Shown: positions 1-12,514 of the stretch, piece after piece
How positions within the stretch are numbered: the first letter of the stretch is position 1
Layout of the letters: every line of letters starts with the position of its first letter
Assembly (NCBI GenBank): GCA_032173965.1
Contig: JAVUNC010000004.1
Location: 22,235,001-22,299,000 of the forward strand
Direction of reading: 5' to 3'
Source of the DNA: Sitta carolinensis
Lineage: Eukaryota > Chordata > Aves > Passeriformes > Sittidae
Length of the DNA stretch: 64,000 nt
Notes under the pieces: generated by a model
What the model saw: the letters and a program-made list of their open reading frames with translations, nothing else
Database searches by the model: none
Told to the model about the DNA's origin: nothing
Program-made: the position numbers and the translations under genes

Positions 1-313
1 GTACAGGTTTATTTAATAGGTACTTTTGTCAGGGAAGCCCTGAACAAAAGACAAAAACATGCACCTTTTTCAGGACAAAACCTTTTCAGCCAGGACCGCA
101 GTGTTCATATGATATGGGCACATCACCTTGGATCCAGAACATGCATTTTCTCATTTGCTATTCCATCTTTGTAAGTAAGGTCCTAAATTCAATAACTCTC
201 ACTGGCAGGCCAATTTGTTTTTAACAGCTACTCTCTTTGCAAGACACCTTGTACTGCAGTCATGGGGTTTTATTCATTTGAATCATATGGCTAAATATAA
301 TTATAGCTGTCAA
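1..313 (-). other. Putative 3' UTR with AATAAA signals
   Basis: Downstream of the candidate stop codon on the minus strand are two AATAAA poly(A) signals, one near 269-274 and one at 8-13. The second lies only a few bases from the window edge, so its cleavage site would fall just outside. No long frame is present. This reading depends on the two candidate exons being real. Confidence 0.3.
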
Positions 314-460
314 TTACTTTGTACTTTCAAAACCAGAAAATGTTTTACATTGTATATAAGGCACCATTAGTGGAATTGTTTCCTTCCTAATTGGCAGAGG
401 TTGGAAGTGCTCTTCAGGCTTTTTGGATTTCTTCTGTGCTTGCCCTACCCCCACACTTTT
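314..460 (-). CDS. Candidate terminal coding exon, unidentified host gene
   Basis: Read on the minus strand, a strong splice acceptor (T-rich tract ending CTGAAG, positions 466-461) opens a frame of 48 codons that ends in TAA at 314-316. The peptide begins KSVGVGQAQKKSKKPEEHF and is basic and hydrophilic at first, then proline- and isoleucine-containing. The reading phase (0) matches the candidate exon at 601-639, and the 140 bp between them begins GTAAGT and ends in a polypyrimidine tract plus AG. About 300 bp of putative 3' UTR follows with two AATAAA signals. I do not recognise the protein. An alternative is a chance open frame with a chance intron. The good donor, good acceptor and matching phase argue mildly for a real gene end. 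Confidence 0.4.
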   Translation of the reverse strand, partial: KSVGVGQAQKKSKKPEEHFQPLPIRKETIPLMVPYIQCKTFSGFESTK

Positions 461-600
461 CTTCAGAAAAAAAAAGCAAACATTAATTTTATCCAATGAC
501 ATTTATATGTAAATACTTCAAAGAGCTGGCAGTGCAAACCAGAATATGGACTATAATCTGACGTAAGGCATTTAACCTCCAAAAAGCCTGATTTACTTAC

Positions 601-639
601 ACAATCTTTGACAAGGTTAACCTTAAATTCTTCACTAAT
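601..639 (-). CDS. Candidate small internal coding exon of the same unidentified gene
   Basis: On the minus strand a 39-nt segment encoding ISEEFKVNLVKDC is preceded by an acceptor-like CTCTCCCACAG and followed by a consensus donor (TGT then GTAAGT at 600-595). It is phase 0 at both ends and joins in frame to the candidate exon at 314-460. The frame stays open upstream of the acceptor, so the exon could begin further right, up to about 700. I found no convincing next exon further upstream. Its identity is unknown. Confidence 0.35.
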
Positions 640-2740
640 CTGTGGGAGAGCTTTAACAGAAAAGGTAAACCACCTCCTCATCAGGACTAACCTACAGCTA
701 CCCTGGTTAGGACAGTCTGAAACCTGCCTTCAGTTAAAGGAGGCAAATAGAGGACTCCTGCACACTCACTCTGGGCTACTGTGAAGAGCAGGAATATATG
801 TGGGGGGGGAGGGAAGTGGGATTGCCTGGACATTTCTCCTTTCCCTCTACAGTTCAAAGAGATAAATGAGCCCTGAATAAATCTTGACAAGCGAAAGTCG
901 ACCTAACCTTCCACTAATGAAGCAGTCCTCTTAAAGCTACTGCCTAATTACCTTACATCTCTTAGACAGAATCTCACTCCAGGTGCCTTTAAAATACAGG
1001 TTTTTTTCCTTTTTACCTCAAGCCTGGAGTTGACAGATGTATTTAGCATTTATTAAACCCTAGGAATGAGGCATGAGCTAGTCTCTGCAGCAAGGTGTGT
1101 GTGCTCTGCCTCTGTTTACACATCTGCACTCCTTTTCCTAAGCCCACAGAGGTACCTCCTGGCACCCAATGGGGCACTTCATGAGCAGGCTTAGAGTTTT
1201 CCCTTGTTCTCAGTGTCTCCCTGGCTTGCTTCCCAAACACATTGACAGAAGGCACCTCTCAGTGAATTAACAGGGTGTTTTCAACATTAGTCAGATTTGT
1301 CCACACACTTGATAGTCATCTCACCAGCCTTTAGGTGCATTAAAATCCATTATTACTGATTTTTAATCTGTCCATCTCTTCCTGCAGAATTTCTGAATGC
1401 CTAAATGCCTATTCTGTTTGAAGCAGCAAGGAATCATCAGCTGGCTTGAGAGGGTGGTTGGGTGGGATTTTTGGTTTGGGTTTTCTCTTTTTTCCTATTT
1501 TTTCATGTCTGAGAGCAGATCTGGGATGTAAGTGTGCAACATTGTGTTGGCTCCCAGCAGAACTGTGTCACCAAACATATATAGCTTCAATGATTATTAA
1601 ATGTTTCCAACACCATTTTAGGAAACAAACATTCCTTGGAGAACACGTTACAACAAACTAACCTCAAGATTTCTTTCATAAACCTATGATTCAATAATGA
1701 TTTCATAGCTCACCTCAGTAGTGACAATTTTATTCACATGATATTTTTAAAATATACTTCCTAGAAACTCACCTGGTAGTGATTTCAAAATTGCATTAAC
1801 AATTATAAACAGATGGTTCTCCCAACTTGCTTGCTATCAAATTCATATACCATCACCTTGTCAGAGGTGGTTAACATAACACAGAAATGTTCAGCAGCCC
1901 TTATAACCATTGGCTCCACAAACTATATCAAGGATATGAAGAAAGCTTTCAGCAGCAAAATATTTGCAAATATATTCGATCTCTCCAGAGTAATAGCCTC
2001 AACTATTGGTAGTGAATTTAAATTAGATTCACAAGATTATAAGGGAGTCAAAATGTTACAGGAAAACATCTTACCTAAAGAATAAGGACCTTGCAGTAAA
2101 AGATAATATTAGATTTTTAAATTATTTTTATTCATAAAATACATGTCTCTCATGTGTAGAATGAGAGACCACATGGCAGTTCATGTACCTCATGACTATT
2201 CCCTCAGTTTTAAAAAGAATTTCAATAATGTATTGCAAGTGAATATAAAATCCCATAACTACTACAAATTTTTATTAACTTAAAATAAAACACCTGTACT
2301 ATACAATTCAGAAGTTAAATATTGCAAAATGACAGTTTTCTACAATTATTAAAAATACTGAATCATGTTGCCAGACTCAATCTGGATCCTAATTTAAGAA
2401 TGCATATGTCACAAACATTCCAACTGAAAAAAACACATCATTAAGCCTATGAAGGCTTAATGGTATATGAAAAATATACCAGGTATATGAAAAATCCATA
2501 TTAAATATAATTTGGACCTCAGATCTGTTGCTGAGTTGAGACATGGCCTTGCCTCTTAGAGGCAAAAAAAAAGTCTTCCCACTTTTTAAATTAGGTCAGG
2601 GAATACAACTGAAATTCATTCATCTTTTTTTTGAGAAATGCAGTATAGGTATTTTCTTCAAGGTATATGACCTCTACAATAAGGCTATCAACACTATACC
2701 ATAGCAAAATGTATTTTAAGAAGTAATTTAAAAAGTAAAA
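640..2740. other. Non-coding stretch, no supported gene
   Basis: AT-rich sequence with moderate-complexity patches near 1060-1250 and 1813-2085. A 90-codon plus-strand frame at 1813-2085 lacks any recognisable domain or convincing splice context, so I do not call it. If the exons at 314-639 are real, this would be intron of that gene. Confidence 0.5.
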
Positions 2741-2741
2741 T

Positions 2742-2843
2742 GTAGTGGAAGGTGTCCCTGCCCATGGAAGGGGGTTGGAACTAGGTGACCTCTAATGTCC
2801 CTTTAAACCCAAACCATTTCATGATTCTATGATTCTGTGATGA
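2742..2843 (+). mobile_element. CR1 LINE, 3' tail fragment
   Basis: About 100 bp that read as the last part of an avian CR1 element: GGAAGGTGTCCCTGCCCATG, then GGTTGGAACTAGGTGACC, ending in imperfect octamer-type repeats (CATGATTCTATGATTCTGTG). It is heavily 5'-truncated, which is usual for CR1. The 3' end lies on the right, so the insertion is in plus orientation. Confidence 0.9.
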
Positions 2844-5800
2844 TGATAAACTTCTGATCCAGTGTCCCATATATAGGAGAATCAGGCAACCTTAAAAAAA
2901 TAGGAACCTCTAATCTCTCTAAGTAATGTGAAGATCAAAAAGATTTCAAATTAACCATTCTTGGTTGAAAGATGAATCAATAACTACTTCAGAAATGGTT
3001 TTCAAGCTAGTCACATATTCCAGACAGCAAATCAGTACATAGAATATTAAAGCTCATAGGAAGAGAAAAATTAATAATAATTGTCCAAAAGATCATGGGG
3101 AAGGGTCTATAAAACTGGTAAAATATACAAACAATCATCTTAATTTCTGTGTACAACCCAAACAATCTAGAGGCAAACTATTCACTGGTTTACACATACT
3201 TAACAAAAGAAAGTATCATTTGATGATTTAACGGAACACTTTATTCTTTCTAAGAACAGGGAGAGATATAGGAGATACAGTATTGCAACACAAACACTAT
3301 CTGTCCACAAGAAAAAAATCTGAATTTCCTATTTGTCAGGTATATGAGACTAAAATGTTTTCTCTAAGTAAGAAAAAAATATATTTTCATTGCAGATAGA
3401 ATTGAGATTACATGAACATTTATTTGATTAAATGACTGTAACATAAAAATGAGTTAATGAATTAGGAAAAATTAGGAAATCATATGAGATGCTAGCCTAA
3501 GAATTAAAAAGTAATTTAAGAAAAATCAAAAAATTTTCATGTCTATTGCTAAAGTGGAAAATTAAAGAAGGGATACATAAGGGTATTGAATATAATATTT
3601 ACAATTGTTTATGTGAAGCTGCAAAATGAAACTACCGAATTTTAAAGAAAAATCGATTTTAAAATAATTCAGCTTTTAAATGCAAAATAAATTAAACTGT
3701 TCTTCCCAATGCCTGCATACAGAATAATTTTGCATATATAAGAAGCCAAAAGCTCAAGAGAGCAAATCTTCACCAGGACATGTATTTGCAGTCTTGGCCA
3801 CATGATTTAGGATTGAACATCAGTCTGGGAACTCCCCACCTCTCAGAACTTGGGGATAGACTCAGAGGTGTCCCTGAAACAGGCTTGACAAAAGAATCTT
3901 GTCATGCAGAACAGCATGAAGGATGGGAAGAGCATTTAGGATCTAATTTAGGGAGTTCTGAGTTTTGCTTGCCTCTTGGTGCCATGGTAGCAGGATGCAC
4001 TGACTTCTGATCAGCTCCCATCATCAGTCTCTCAAGCACTGGTGCTCTTCCAGAAGAATTTGATTGTGAATGAAGTGTTGGCAATCAGCTGGCTCACTTG
4101 AGGCTGCCCATGGCGAAAGAGCCATTCCTCTGCAGAACATGCAAACACTTCACAGATGACTTACAATGAGACACGTTTTGGGAATCCTTAAATTAACTTT
4201 GAACAGATGAAAATAACTTAAGGGGACAGTCACATGAAGTAAAAGTACATCCATGTTCTTTAGAAAAGCACTTTAATTCAACTGTTCCAAACCAGCATAT
4301 CAGGCAGCATTGCAACTCTTAATTATTTTTATAGTTTTCATTTATACTGAAATCCACTTTGGTAATTAAAGCTTATGTAATGATTCCAGTGCATCAAGCA
4401 GTCATGGATGTGAAAGAAAAAAAAAAATCCACTACCTTATTCTAGTTATTTGAGATTAATTTCTTAAATGACGGCATTAGGTCACATTTTTGAACCTGAA
4501 CACCCAGATTAATACTTTAGTGACAGTAAAGCAGACAGTATAAACATGCCCTAGAGCTTTCACCATGAATCAAACTTGGTTTTCTGATCTTACCAGCATG
4601 AACAGCTTGTAAATGCTGTTCCCAAAAGACTGTAGCTGTCTTATGGCTGGATAACATTCTGCCTGGAAGCCTCTGCCTGGAACTGCTGACAGGGTTCCTT
4701 GCCAGTACATTTCTTAAAGATTAAATATCCATTTAACTGTGACTGACTGGTTGGGATACAGAATGACCAGCAAGATGCCTTCAGAGTACTCTTTTCCATT
4801 TTTCTTACTTTGAATAAATAAAATTCTTCCTGGTGTTCTCCACAGAAAATTAAAAGAACAAGTTCTGAGCTTTTAAGTTTAGCTTCTCTTTCTTTACCTT
4901 CCTTCAAGGTATCAACCTTTAAAAATGTTAAGGGAAGCATCCATCAAGGATAGACAGGAATTAGAATGGTCTCTTCTCCCATTCTAATCTGAGAAAGGCA
5001 GGCATCCTATCACCATGATTATACCATCTGAGAGATGTTTCTCCCACAGGCCATTCATGTTAAGTGAAAGCACAAGAAAACAGAAGTCAAAAAATACTGG
5101 ATTTCTGTAAATTGGCCAGACATGGAAGCTGCCAAATGAGCCTAGCCATGAATGCCATCAAAGTGACTATTATATAATCAATAATCATTCAGAAGAAAAT
5201 GGAAAAATTGTTGAAAGAGTAACAAAGTAGAATGTGTCTGTTCTCTCTGTATGCTTAGATTAAATAAACAATAAATGAAAGGAAATGAAAGAGGATAGTC
5301 ACAGTGGGTTGCCATTAGAAAGATGTAACTATTTAGATAGAACACTGTTGAAAGATCACAAAATATACAGGAGGGTTGGTTGTTTGGGCTTGTTTATTTG
5401 CCCAGTTTTTAGAGAAGAATGCCAATCTCTACATAACAAATGAAAAAGATATTATCAGGTACATGTTTAAGTGAAGAAATAATCTAAAGAAAAACATCAA
5501 AGGTTGGAAATCAATAGAATAAACAACCAGTCAAGTGAAGTTCAGCAGAAAAATACAATGACAGAACAACAACTGAGAGCAAGACTCCCAGTCATGGCAA
5601 ATAGTCATTTATGGTCAAGCACAAGTGAAAGAAAAGACAAGCAGGAGACATGGGGTGAAAAAAAAAAAAAAGAAGACGATTCAACTGGTTCACTACTTGG
5701 GCAATAGTGAGCAATGGACAGAAATTAAAATTTGTAGGAGAAAGTCTATGCTAGAAAAAGGCTGATTTTATTACAAAATTAATTATGCAAACTGAGGAAA

Positions 5801-6470
5801 TCTGATTTATGCATAGTCATCTCTTATGTGTCTGTACTTCACACTATGTATCAGGAACCATATTTAAAAGAAAACCAGCATGAAAAATGATTGAACACTA
5901 TCAGATTGACTCCAACAAGTACTTGTTTGGTGTGGCTTTGGCTTTGTGCAAATATACAGAAATTCAAGCAGATTTATTTTTACAATTTGAATTTTTGTGA
6001 GGTTGCTTTTTTCACACATTCTTTCACTACAGTTTTTCCTTGTGTTTTGATTCTTCCATATGACTCCCTAGCTTTTGGGCTTGAGGAAGAAAAAATTACA
6101 TCATACATGTAAACTTTTGTATATTTATAAACACATACTTGGGCCCTGCCAGCAGTGTAAAATAAATGCATTCTACTTAGGTCACATGCTGGACTGTTTT
6201 ATGTTATCAGATTGCTGACCATATGAGATATGGAATTGTTGAGGGGACAGGAGAAATTGGTAATAAAGAGGAACAGGCCACTGGAACTACATATCGAATG
6301 AAGAGAGGCAGTTCAGAGATGACACAAAAACAGGTGTTACATATATAAACTTGTTCTGACCACTGAATTCAAAGTGGTCAGAAATACAAAGAAATACAGC
6401 TCCAGCTACAGAAAATCTGCCTATCCTGTGGAAATGTAATAGAATAGTTCATCCTCCTTAATCCATGGAG
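2844..6470. other. AT-rich non-coding stretch
   Basis: No gene or recognisable repeat. It contains an A14 run at 5658-5671 and an 11-bp perfect inverted repeat at 6354-6383. Short open frames near 3780-4084 and 4641-4940 have no recognisable domain and no codon or splice support. Confidence 0.5.
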
Positions 6471-6474
6471 TACT

Positions 6475-6760
6475 TATATATCTCTCCCCTCTTCTGTTTC
6501 CTTCTAATTGATTCAGATATTTCTGTGCTGAGGTGCTCAGAACTGTATACAATAATAGATGTGTAGTCTAACCAATGAAATAGGGTCTGTCATCTCTGAA
6601 CAGTGACATGATGCCCTTTTTCTGCAGGCAGAATTAATTATAAAATATTTCTTTGAACACTTCTATTCTATTTTACAGCTTAGTGGGAAGAAAGCTCATC
6701 CTGCCATTTTGGCATCCACCCTGAATATCACTGCAATCAGAGTACTGTAAAAAGGACAAC
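6475..6760 (-). mobile_element. Old CR1 relic (minus strand)
   Basis: A decayed stretch matching the reverse complement of the CR1 region just upstream of its 3' UTR. The word order 'gaggtgctcagaactgtata ... gtagtctaaccaatgaaata' is the standard antisense CR1 pattern ('gaggtgcccagaactgcaca ... gtggtctaaccagtgaaata'). Downstream similarity fades through many small indels. The boundaries are approximate. The judgement comes from remembered family sequence, not an alignment. Confidence 0.5.
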
Positions 6761-9700
6761 CATCCAACAAGAACTTGAAACATAGGGATATTTTAAATAT
6801 ATTTATTAGTACACTGTTTAATATGCATGTAAGTGGATACAGATGTCAGTTTCTCTGTGCTACATAAATTTGGGTGATGAATATTTTTAATTTTGCTGTT
6901 GAAAGCTTTTATTCACAAGATTCCAGATTGTCCCTATAAATGGAAATATTAAATGATATTAGGAAATTGTGCAAAGACATATTTAGTGCACAGTTAATAT
7001 TTCTGTCATGATTAAAACATCTCTTTAAAAGTATATCATCACGTCAGAAAATGTGTGTAAATGTATATGTGAGTGACTGTCTAGACCCAGTCCACAGCTT
7101 ATAAAAATCAGTACAAACACTACTGTTGCCAACAGAATATTTAGACTTGTACTTCATGTCATAGCATTTCATAGGTGCATTAGAAGGTAACTGCTTTTTT
7201 GCCTACTCCAACGGTGATGCTGTTAAATTCCTATTCCTCTAACAATAAACAGGCGTTTGCCTTCACCAATCCTTTCCCCAGTCCTCAAATAAAACCCCCA
7301 AACAAAACCAAAACACACAGACCCTCCAAACTAAGATAATTTTGAGAAATCTTTTAATGTAATATTTGCAATGCTGTTCTGAAATACTCTGGCATATTAA
7401 AATGATTCGAGGTAAACAATAAAAGATTTTTACTACTTATTTCACTACATGAGTTCTCTAATCCTATGAAACTTACACAGTTACTGTCTTACCTTCTTTG
7501 TAATTATTAACTTGGGACTCCTTTCCCCCCCACCTATTTTAACTACTGATTAGATGAAAATGCCAAGCAAATTACTATGTTTACTCCACTTTGGAAGAAA
7601 ACTGTATGTGGAACATTGCTAATCTGTAATTTTTGAAAGCTGCCTCAGGAAGCAAGATATGATCCAATCCAGATGAAGGTGATTCTGAGTCAGTTACCAA
7701 ATACAACCTTCACAGCAATGAGAAAAAACATAGGTGCCTCTACAGTTAAAACACTTTGAATCAATACAGAGAAACTTTCTCTTCTCATAAAGAAGCATGT
7801 TTCAAGTGAAGGTATTAAAATTTAACAGTGTACATTTCTATGCAAATTCCAGCAGAGTAAAATATACCTCTAAGATACTGAATTACAGACTGCAGAATTT
7901 TGCCAATATACATCATCTGACTTTATGTCACCTTTACAAGGTACTGATTCTGTCATAAACTATTTCAAAGCCAACTAAAACTTCACAGCTGCTATATCAG
8001 ACTGTAAGACCCTTGAATACATGTATATGTTTCTTGATTTTATGTAAGTGGTTTTATTAGAGCTATACAGGAAATTCTTTTCACACCCTTAATTTCTTAC
8101 GCTGAAATCACTAACATTCTTTAAGCTACCTGCAGTGTTTATTTTTCTTTTCTATTTTAAGGTACAAATATTTTCCATAGAATCTAGGAAATATCTAGAC
8201 TATATATTAGTAAAAATTAAAATAATGTATTAATGCTGGGGCTGCACTGTTAATGCTTAAACCCAAAATTTCCAGAACTTCCTAAATATGATCTAATTGG
8301 AAATTCAGCTTTGGAGATCCTTCTTAAAATGTAATCCTGTCAATTCCTGTTCGAACATGCACCATTAGGACTGAAAAATGCATATAGACCTAGAAGAAGG
8401 TTTTTATCTAAACTTTATAATCAGAAAATTGATAAATTCTCATTCAGTCTCACTGTGTTACCTAGTACCTGTCTGCAGAGTTGATAACACATGACAGAGT
8501 ACAAAGGTGGGTTTTATCACTTACTTCAATAGTACCTTTTAGGGATTTATCAAACATATTATCTTCCCTGAATTAACACAAAGAGAGTGGTATTTTATTT
8601 TAACACTGTTATTAGTTGTCTGTTATTTACAACATGTGGCACCTGAAAAAAATGGACCTTGAAAATAATATTATAGAAGTCCTTACGCCAACATTATATG
8701 AACTTAGAATGTTGTTGGAAAAAGGACCTCTGTGATTTATGACTTTCCACATACACTATTTTAGATACAAACATGAATGAGATTTTGTATGAAATTTTAA
8801 CATAATCCAGTATGGATTAAAGATTTCTCCCATGTATTCGATCCTTTCAAATTTGGAAGTAAGTGAATCTGAAATACACCTACACACTTTGGCAGCTTTT
8901 TCCATGCAAAATTATAGCCAGAAATATGTCTGAAAATTTCACATATGTAGAAATGTAGTATTTTGCTTGTAAGCCTTTTCATTTCAAAGGAGCTCCATAG
9001 AAGAATCACACCTGTCTTCTTTATTACAGTGCATTAAATGAGTAACTACTCAAAGGCACTCCAGAGAAATCAGTCAAAGTAATTTACAAAGTTATACTCA
9101 ACTTATTTAAGTGTCTAAAGCTGTTACTGTGATATATGCTAAGTGCAAATGCCAGGCAGAAGACTCTCTACAGAAAACAAATAAATATTAAATAAATAGT
9201 CTCTATCAGTTTTACCAGCATCTAATTTGTAGAAACAACTGTCTTAACTGTTACAGATATTTCATTTTCTGCTCTGCAAAATATGTTCAAACATATTGGG
9301 AAAAAAGTACAACTTGCGATTTTGCAAAAACAGTTAATGTTAGCAAAAGTTAAAGGTTCCATCTGCATCCATGGAAAATAATTAACCCTTGAAATTATTT
9401 TCTTACATATTCTCAGACATTATTGCAACATACACACATGCATTACATTTTATTTATTCTCTTTTGCTTAATTCCTTCACGCATTTTGTTTCACCTTCTA
9501 AAAATTTAACTATTCTATATTACCTCCTTGAAATGAGCTTGATGGTTTAAAAATATTTAACTGTCAGTAAAGTATAGATGATTACCATTAAAATCATTCT
9601 ATTAATAGTTGTTCTATTTACAGATAATTGATATAAAGAAACTTCTTGGACATCCAAAGTGTAATTTTCAATAAAATTTCCCATCAACATTAAGTATTAA

Positions 9701-10585
9701 TTACTCCACATTATTAGAGATTTTTTTTCTTTAAATTCCCCCAACTGACATGTAAATTGGACTGAATATGCCTCATTCCTATGAAATCTTTCAAGTCTGG
9801 CATATCCTCAAGTGCACTCTACAGCTGTCAGATTTTTAGAGATTTCCTGAGAACAATTTTGCTAATTCTTTTGGCACTTTGGGACACAGATTTTTCAAGC
9901 ATAATATTTTAAGTTAATATCCAGACAGAGTAGTCTGAACTTCAGGATTTTCCAGTAAATAAGCTAAACTGTATGGGAGAGAAGTAGTCTTTAGCATCAG
10001 CTATTATTTATAAATGTATTGTCAGGTATTGAATGAGACAAACATTTGCAAGTCAAAACCCTACAATGGTAGTGAAACTTGAAAACAAAAGACACAAGTG
10101 TGCCCTACTATCACAGAAATACTTAAGAATTAAATGCAGGTTTTAGTTATTGCTGTCTCTGCTAACGTACAGCAATAAAAGTAAAATTCTATACAGAAAA
10201 ATGTTGTATTTATTGTCTTTAAAGACACCACCTGAATTAAATTTATGCCTGTCTTCAAGTACCTGCATTTCCAAGCCAGAGGCTCAGTCTCTGTAAATCA
10301 TCAGTGGATATGGACATTTATCTCCAAAGGACAAATTGAAAATAATGACTGAGCAACCTCCCCAGATATTTCTGGACTTTTGCCTGCACCTTGCATGCTG
10401 TGTAAGATTACTGAGGGGGTTAGTCAACATGAGGCTTTTTGTACCAGGTCACACCTTGCCCATTAGTTTCTGAAAGTGATCAACAACAGGTCATTAGAAA
10501 GAAGTTCAAGAGCAGGATAAATTGAAAGAAGTACTTCAATGTTTAATTCTTCCAGTCATTTGTTTCTCCAAAACATTTGCAGCGA
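6761..10585. other. AT-rich non-coding stretch
   Basis: No gene, tRNA or clear repeat seen. The composition is strongly AT-rich with frequent stops in all frames. Confidence 0.5.
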
Positions 10586-10587
10586 GA

Positions 10588-10790
10588 AGTAATATCTTTC
10601 TATTTATTTATATCTAATACATTTTCCTTCCATGAATTTGTATGTAGAGTTTTTGAACCCCGTAGGATTTTGGCATCCCTTGTACCCTGTGACTATGAGT
10701 TACAGAGTTTAACTGCACACACCTTGAGAAGTCATTTTTTGAGGGACTGAACTTGCCCCCCAAGGTATTTAAGTGATATACAGGTGTGTG
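10588..10790 (-). mobile_element. Ancient CR1 (L3-like) 3' fragment (minus strand)
   Basis: The sequence 'ccttccatgaatttgtatgt', then 'tttttgaaccccgtaggatt', then 'gagttacagagtttaactgc' follows the order of the antisense 3' region of the old amniote CR1/L3-like family seen in turtles and crocodilians (ccatgaatttgt / ttttgaaccc / gagttccacagtttaactgc). Many substitutions show it is old. The ends are approximate. Confidence 0.6.
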
Positions 10791-12185
10791 GCTATATTAA
10801 TGTTCCAGCTTGGATCAGAAATGTGCTTCTGAAGCAAATCTGATCATTCACACTCACCAGGCTTAGACTGGACATGGCAGTGAGGACTCAATGCTACATT
10901 GCTTTTGGGCTAAACCAACCTGGATGATGAGCCCTGTGAAGGCTCTGCAATGGTTTCACCCACAAAGCAGCATTTCCATCAGCTCACAGGAGCTAGAGCC
11001 ATGCTTCTGCTATGCCACATTACTTGCTAATTTAAACATAGCTTACTTTACCTGGGGAATTGTGGAACAGAATTATTTTCTATCCTCTTTTAGAGAGTCT
11101 TCCTTCAATTTGCAGCTAAATACTGCAGTACTTTCATCAGATCACAGGCTACTACAATCTGTCTTTCTGTACACCAATTTGGTTCCCTCCCAGAGAATTA
11201 AACAGTATTTCCTGCTGGGAGGAGCATCTCAAAAGTCCATGTATGCCCAGAATAAAGGACAACATCAGACATTTACTTTCCCTTTTTCTTGCCTTAGGGA
11301 GAAAAAGAGAACAGTATTACTACTTCTTTTGTAGTGAAAGTGACAGCTGGATTGGCTTATAACTCAGGGGTCCAACCATAGTAATAATTCCACTGCAATC
11401 ACTGTTTGGATATGGTGTCCAAGCCAAGACATTTTGACACCTATGACATGCTCTAATGCTCTAGAGATTTTTTTTTTTTTAATTAATTTAACTTTAGAGA
11501 GAAAACAAGGCAAATCCTAAGATTGCAAGACATCTCACTACAGGGATGCAGTGACTTTTTAGAAAAGGAACTAGCTGCTGAATAGTTGAAAAATTCTTAC
11601 AGGTGTACTACATTATGTGGACAAGAATATGTTCATTTTAAAGGAAAAAAGAAGCAAAAACCCCAACTACCTTCAAAAATACTACTTGATGAATTCTTTC
11701 TCTTTCAGCAATAACCAAATAGGCATCTTCCTCTCAATATTGATATCAGTCACAGAATGCTGCAGACAATGACAAACATTTTCATACATATTTTCACTTC
11801 TTCATTGATATAATTCAGAAATTTCATCCTTCACTGAAGACTAAGGAAGGCATAATTATAAGAATTGTCAGATATATTAGGACGGTCAAGATGAAATATG
11901 AGTAATGAATTCAATAGCAAGTTGATCATTTGACCAGTCCCTACAAATACATAGAAAAGACATCATGTCATATTTCTTATACTTTTTACCAATTCACCAG
12001 GAGTAGCAAGATAAAAAAGGGGAGAGATACCAAAAGCATTTGTTGATGTTCAGCCTCCCACTGCTCACAAAAGAAAATTAAGTCAGGAGATCACTTAATA
12101 ATATGGTGATACTGGCCTACTAACTGTAAATACTACTATAAGCAGGAATCTCTCCTTTGAATGCCCAGTGTATTATTATTTTCTC
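10791..12185. other. Non-coding stretch
   Basis: The 147-codon plus-strand frame at 10891-11334 is the longest frame here outside a repeat. It has no recognisable domain, no codon regularity and no splice or promoter context, so I leave it uncalled. The rest is AT-rich. Confidence 0.45.
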
Positions 12186-12189
12186 CCTC

Positions 12190-12428
12190 TCCCTGGGTTT
12201 TCTGTGGGGATTTTTGGTGGTTTTTTTTTTTTTGGTTCTGTTTTTTGGGAGTTTTTTTGGTTTGTGTTTTTTTTTTTTTGGGGGGGTGTTGTTTTGTTTT
12301 GTTTGGTTTTTTTTTTTTTTTTTTTTTTTTTGTTGCAGTTTGGGGGTTTTACTGGTCTTTTTTATTTTTTGTTTCTGTTATTTTCTGTTTGGGTTTTGTT
12401 TGTGGGCTTGGTTTTGGTTTTTTTTCCT
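12190..12428 (+). repeat. T/G-rich low-complexity tract
   Basis: About 240 bp made almost only of T and G on the plus strand, with T runs broken by GG to GGGGGGG and units such as TTTTGTTTTG. It lies just left of a minus-strand LTR. It generates artefactual phenylalanine/glycine-rich frames in all three plus frames. Confidence 0.9.
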
Positions 12429-12514
12429 AGTCTAAATATTTTTACATTTGCATAGATTTTTTAAGAGTTCTTTTTTCCCCTGATATCAGGTGAAAAGAAG
12501 ATTGTGTTAATGTA

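Noticed and set aside
1813..2085. 90-codon plus-strand frame with protein-like composition, next to a minus-strand donor-like CCAG/GTGAGT at about 1775
   Set aside because: The plus frame has no family or splice support. The minus donor has no acceptor with an open frame between them.
4150..4290. Minus-strand open segment ending at a GTAAGT donor
   Set aside because: Several weak acceptors and no link to the candidate exons at 314-639. Not distinguishable from chance.
10891..11334. 147-codon plus-strand frame
   Set aside because: No recognisable domain, signal peptide, splice context or promoter. A frame of this length can arise by chance in 64 kb.
12157..12455. Overlapping Phe/Gly-rich plus-strand frames
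   Set aside because: Translation of a T/G low-complexity tract in all three frames.
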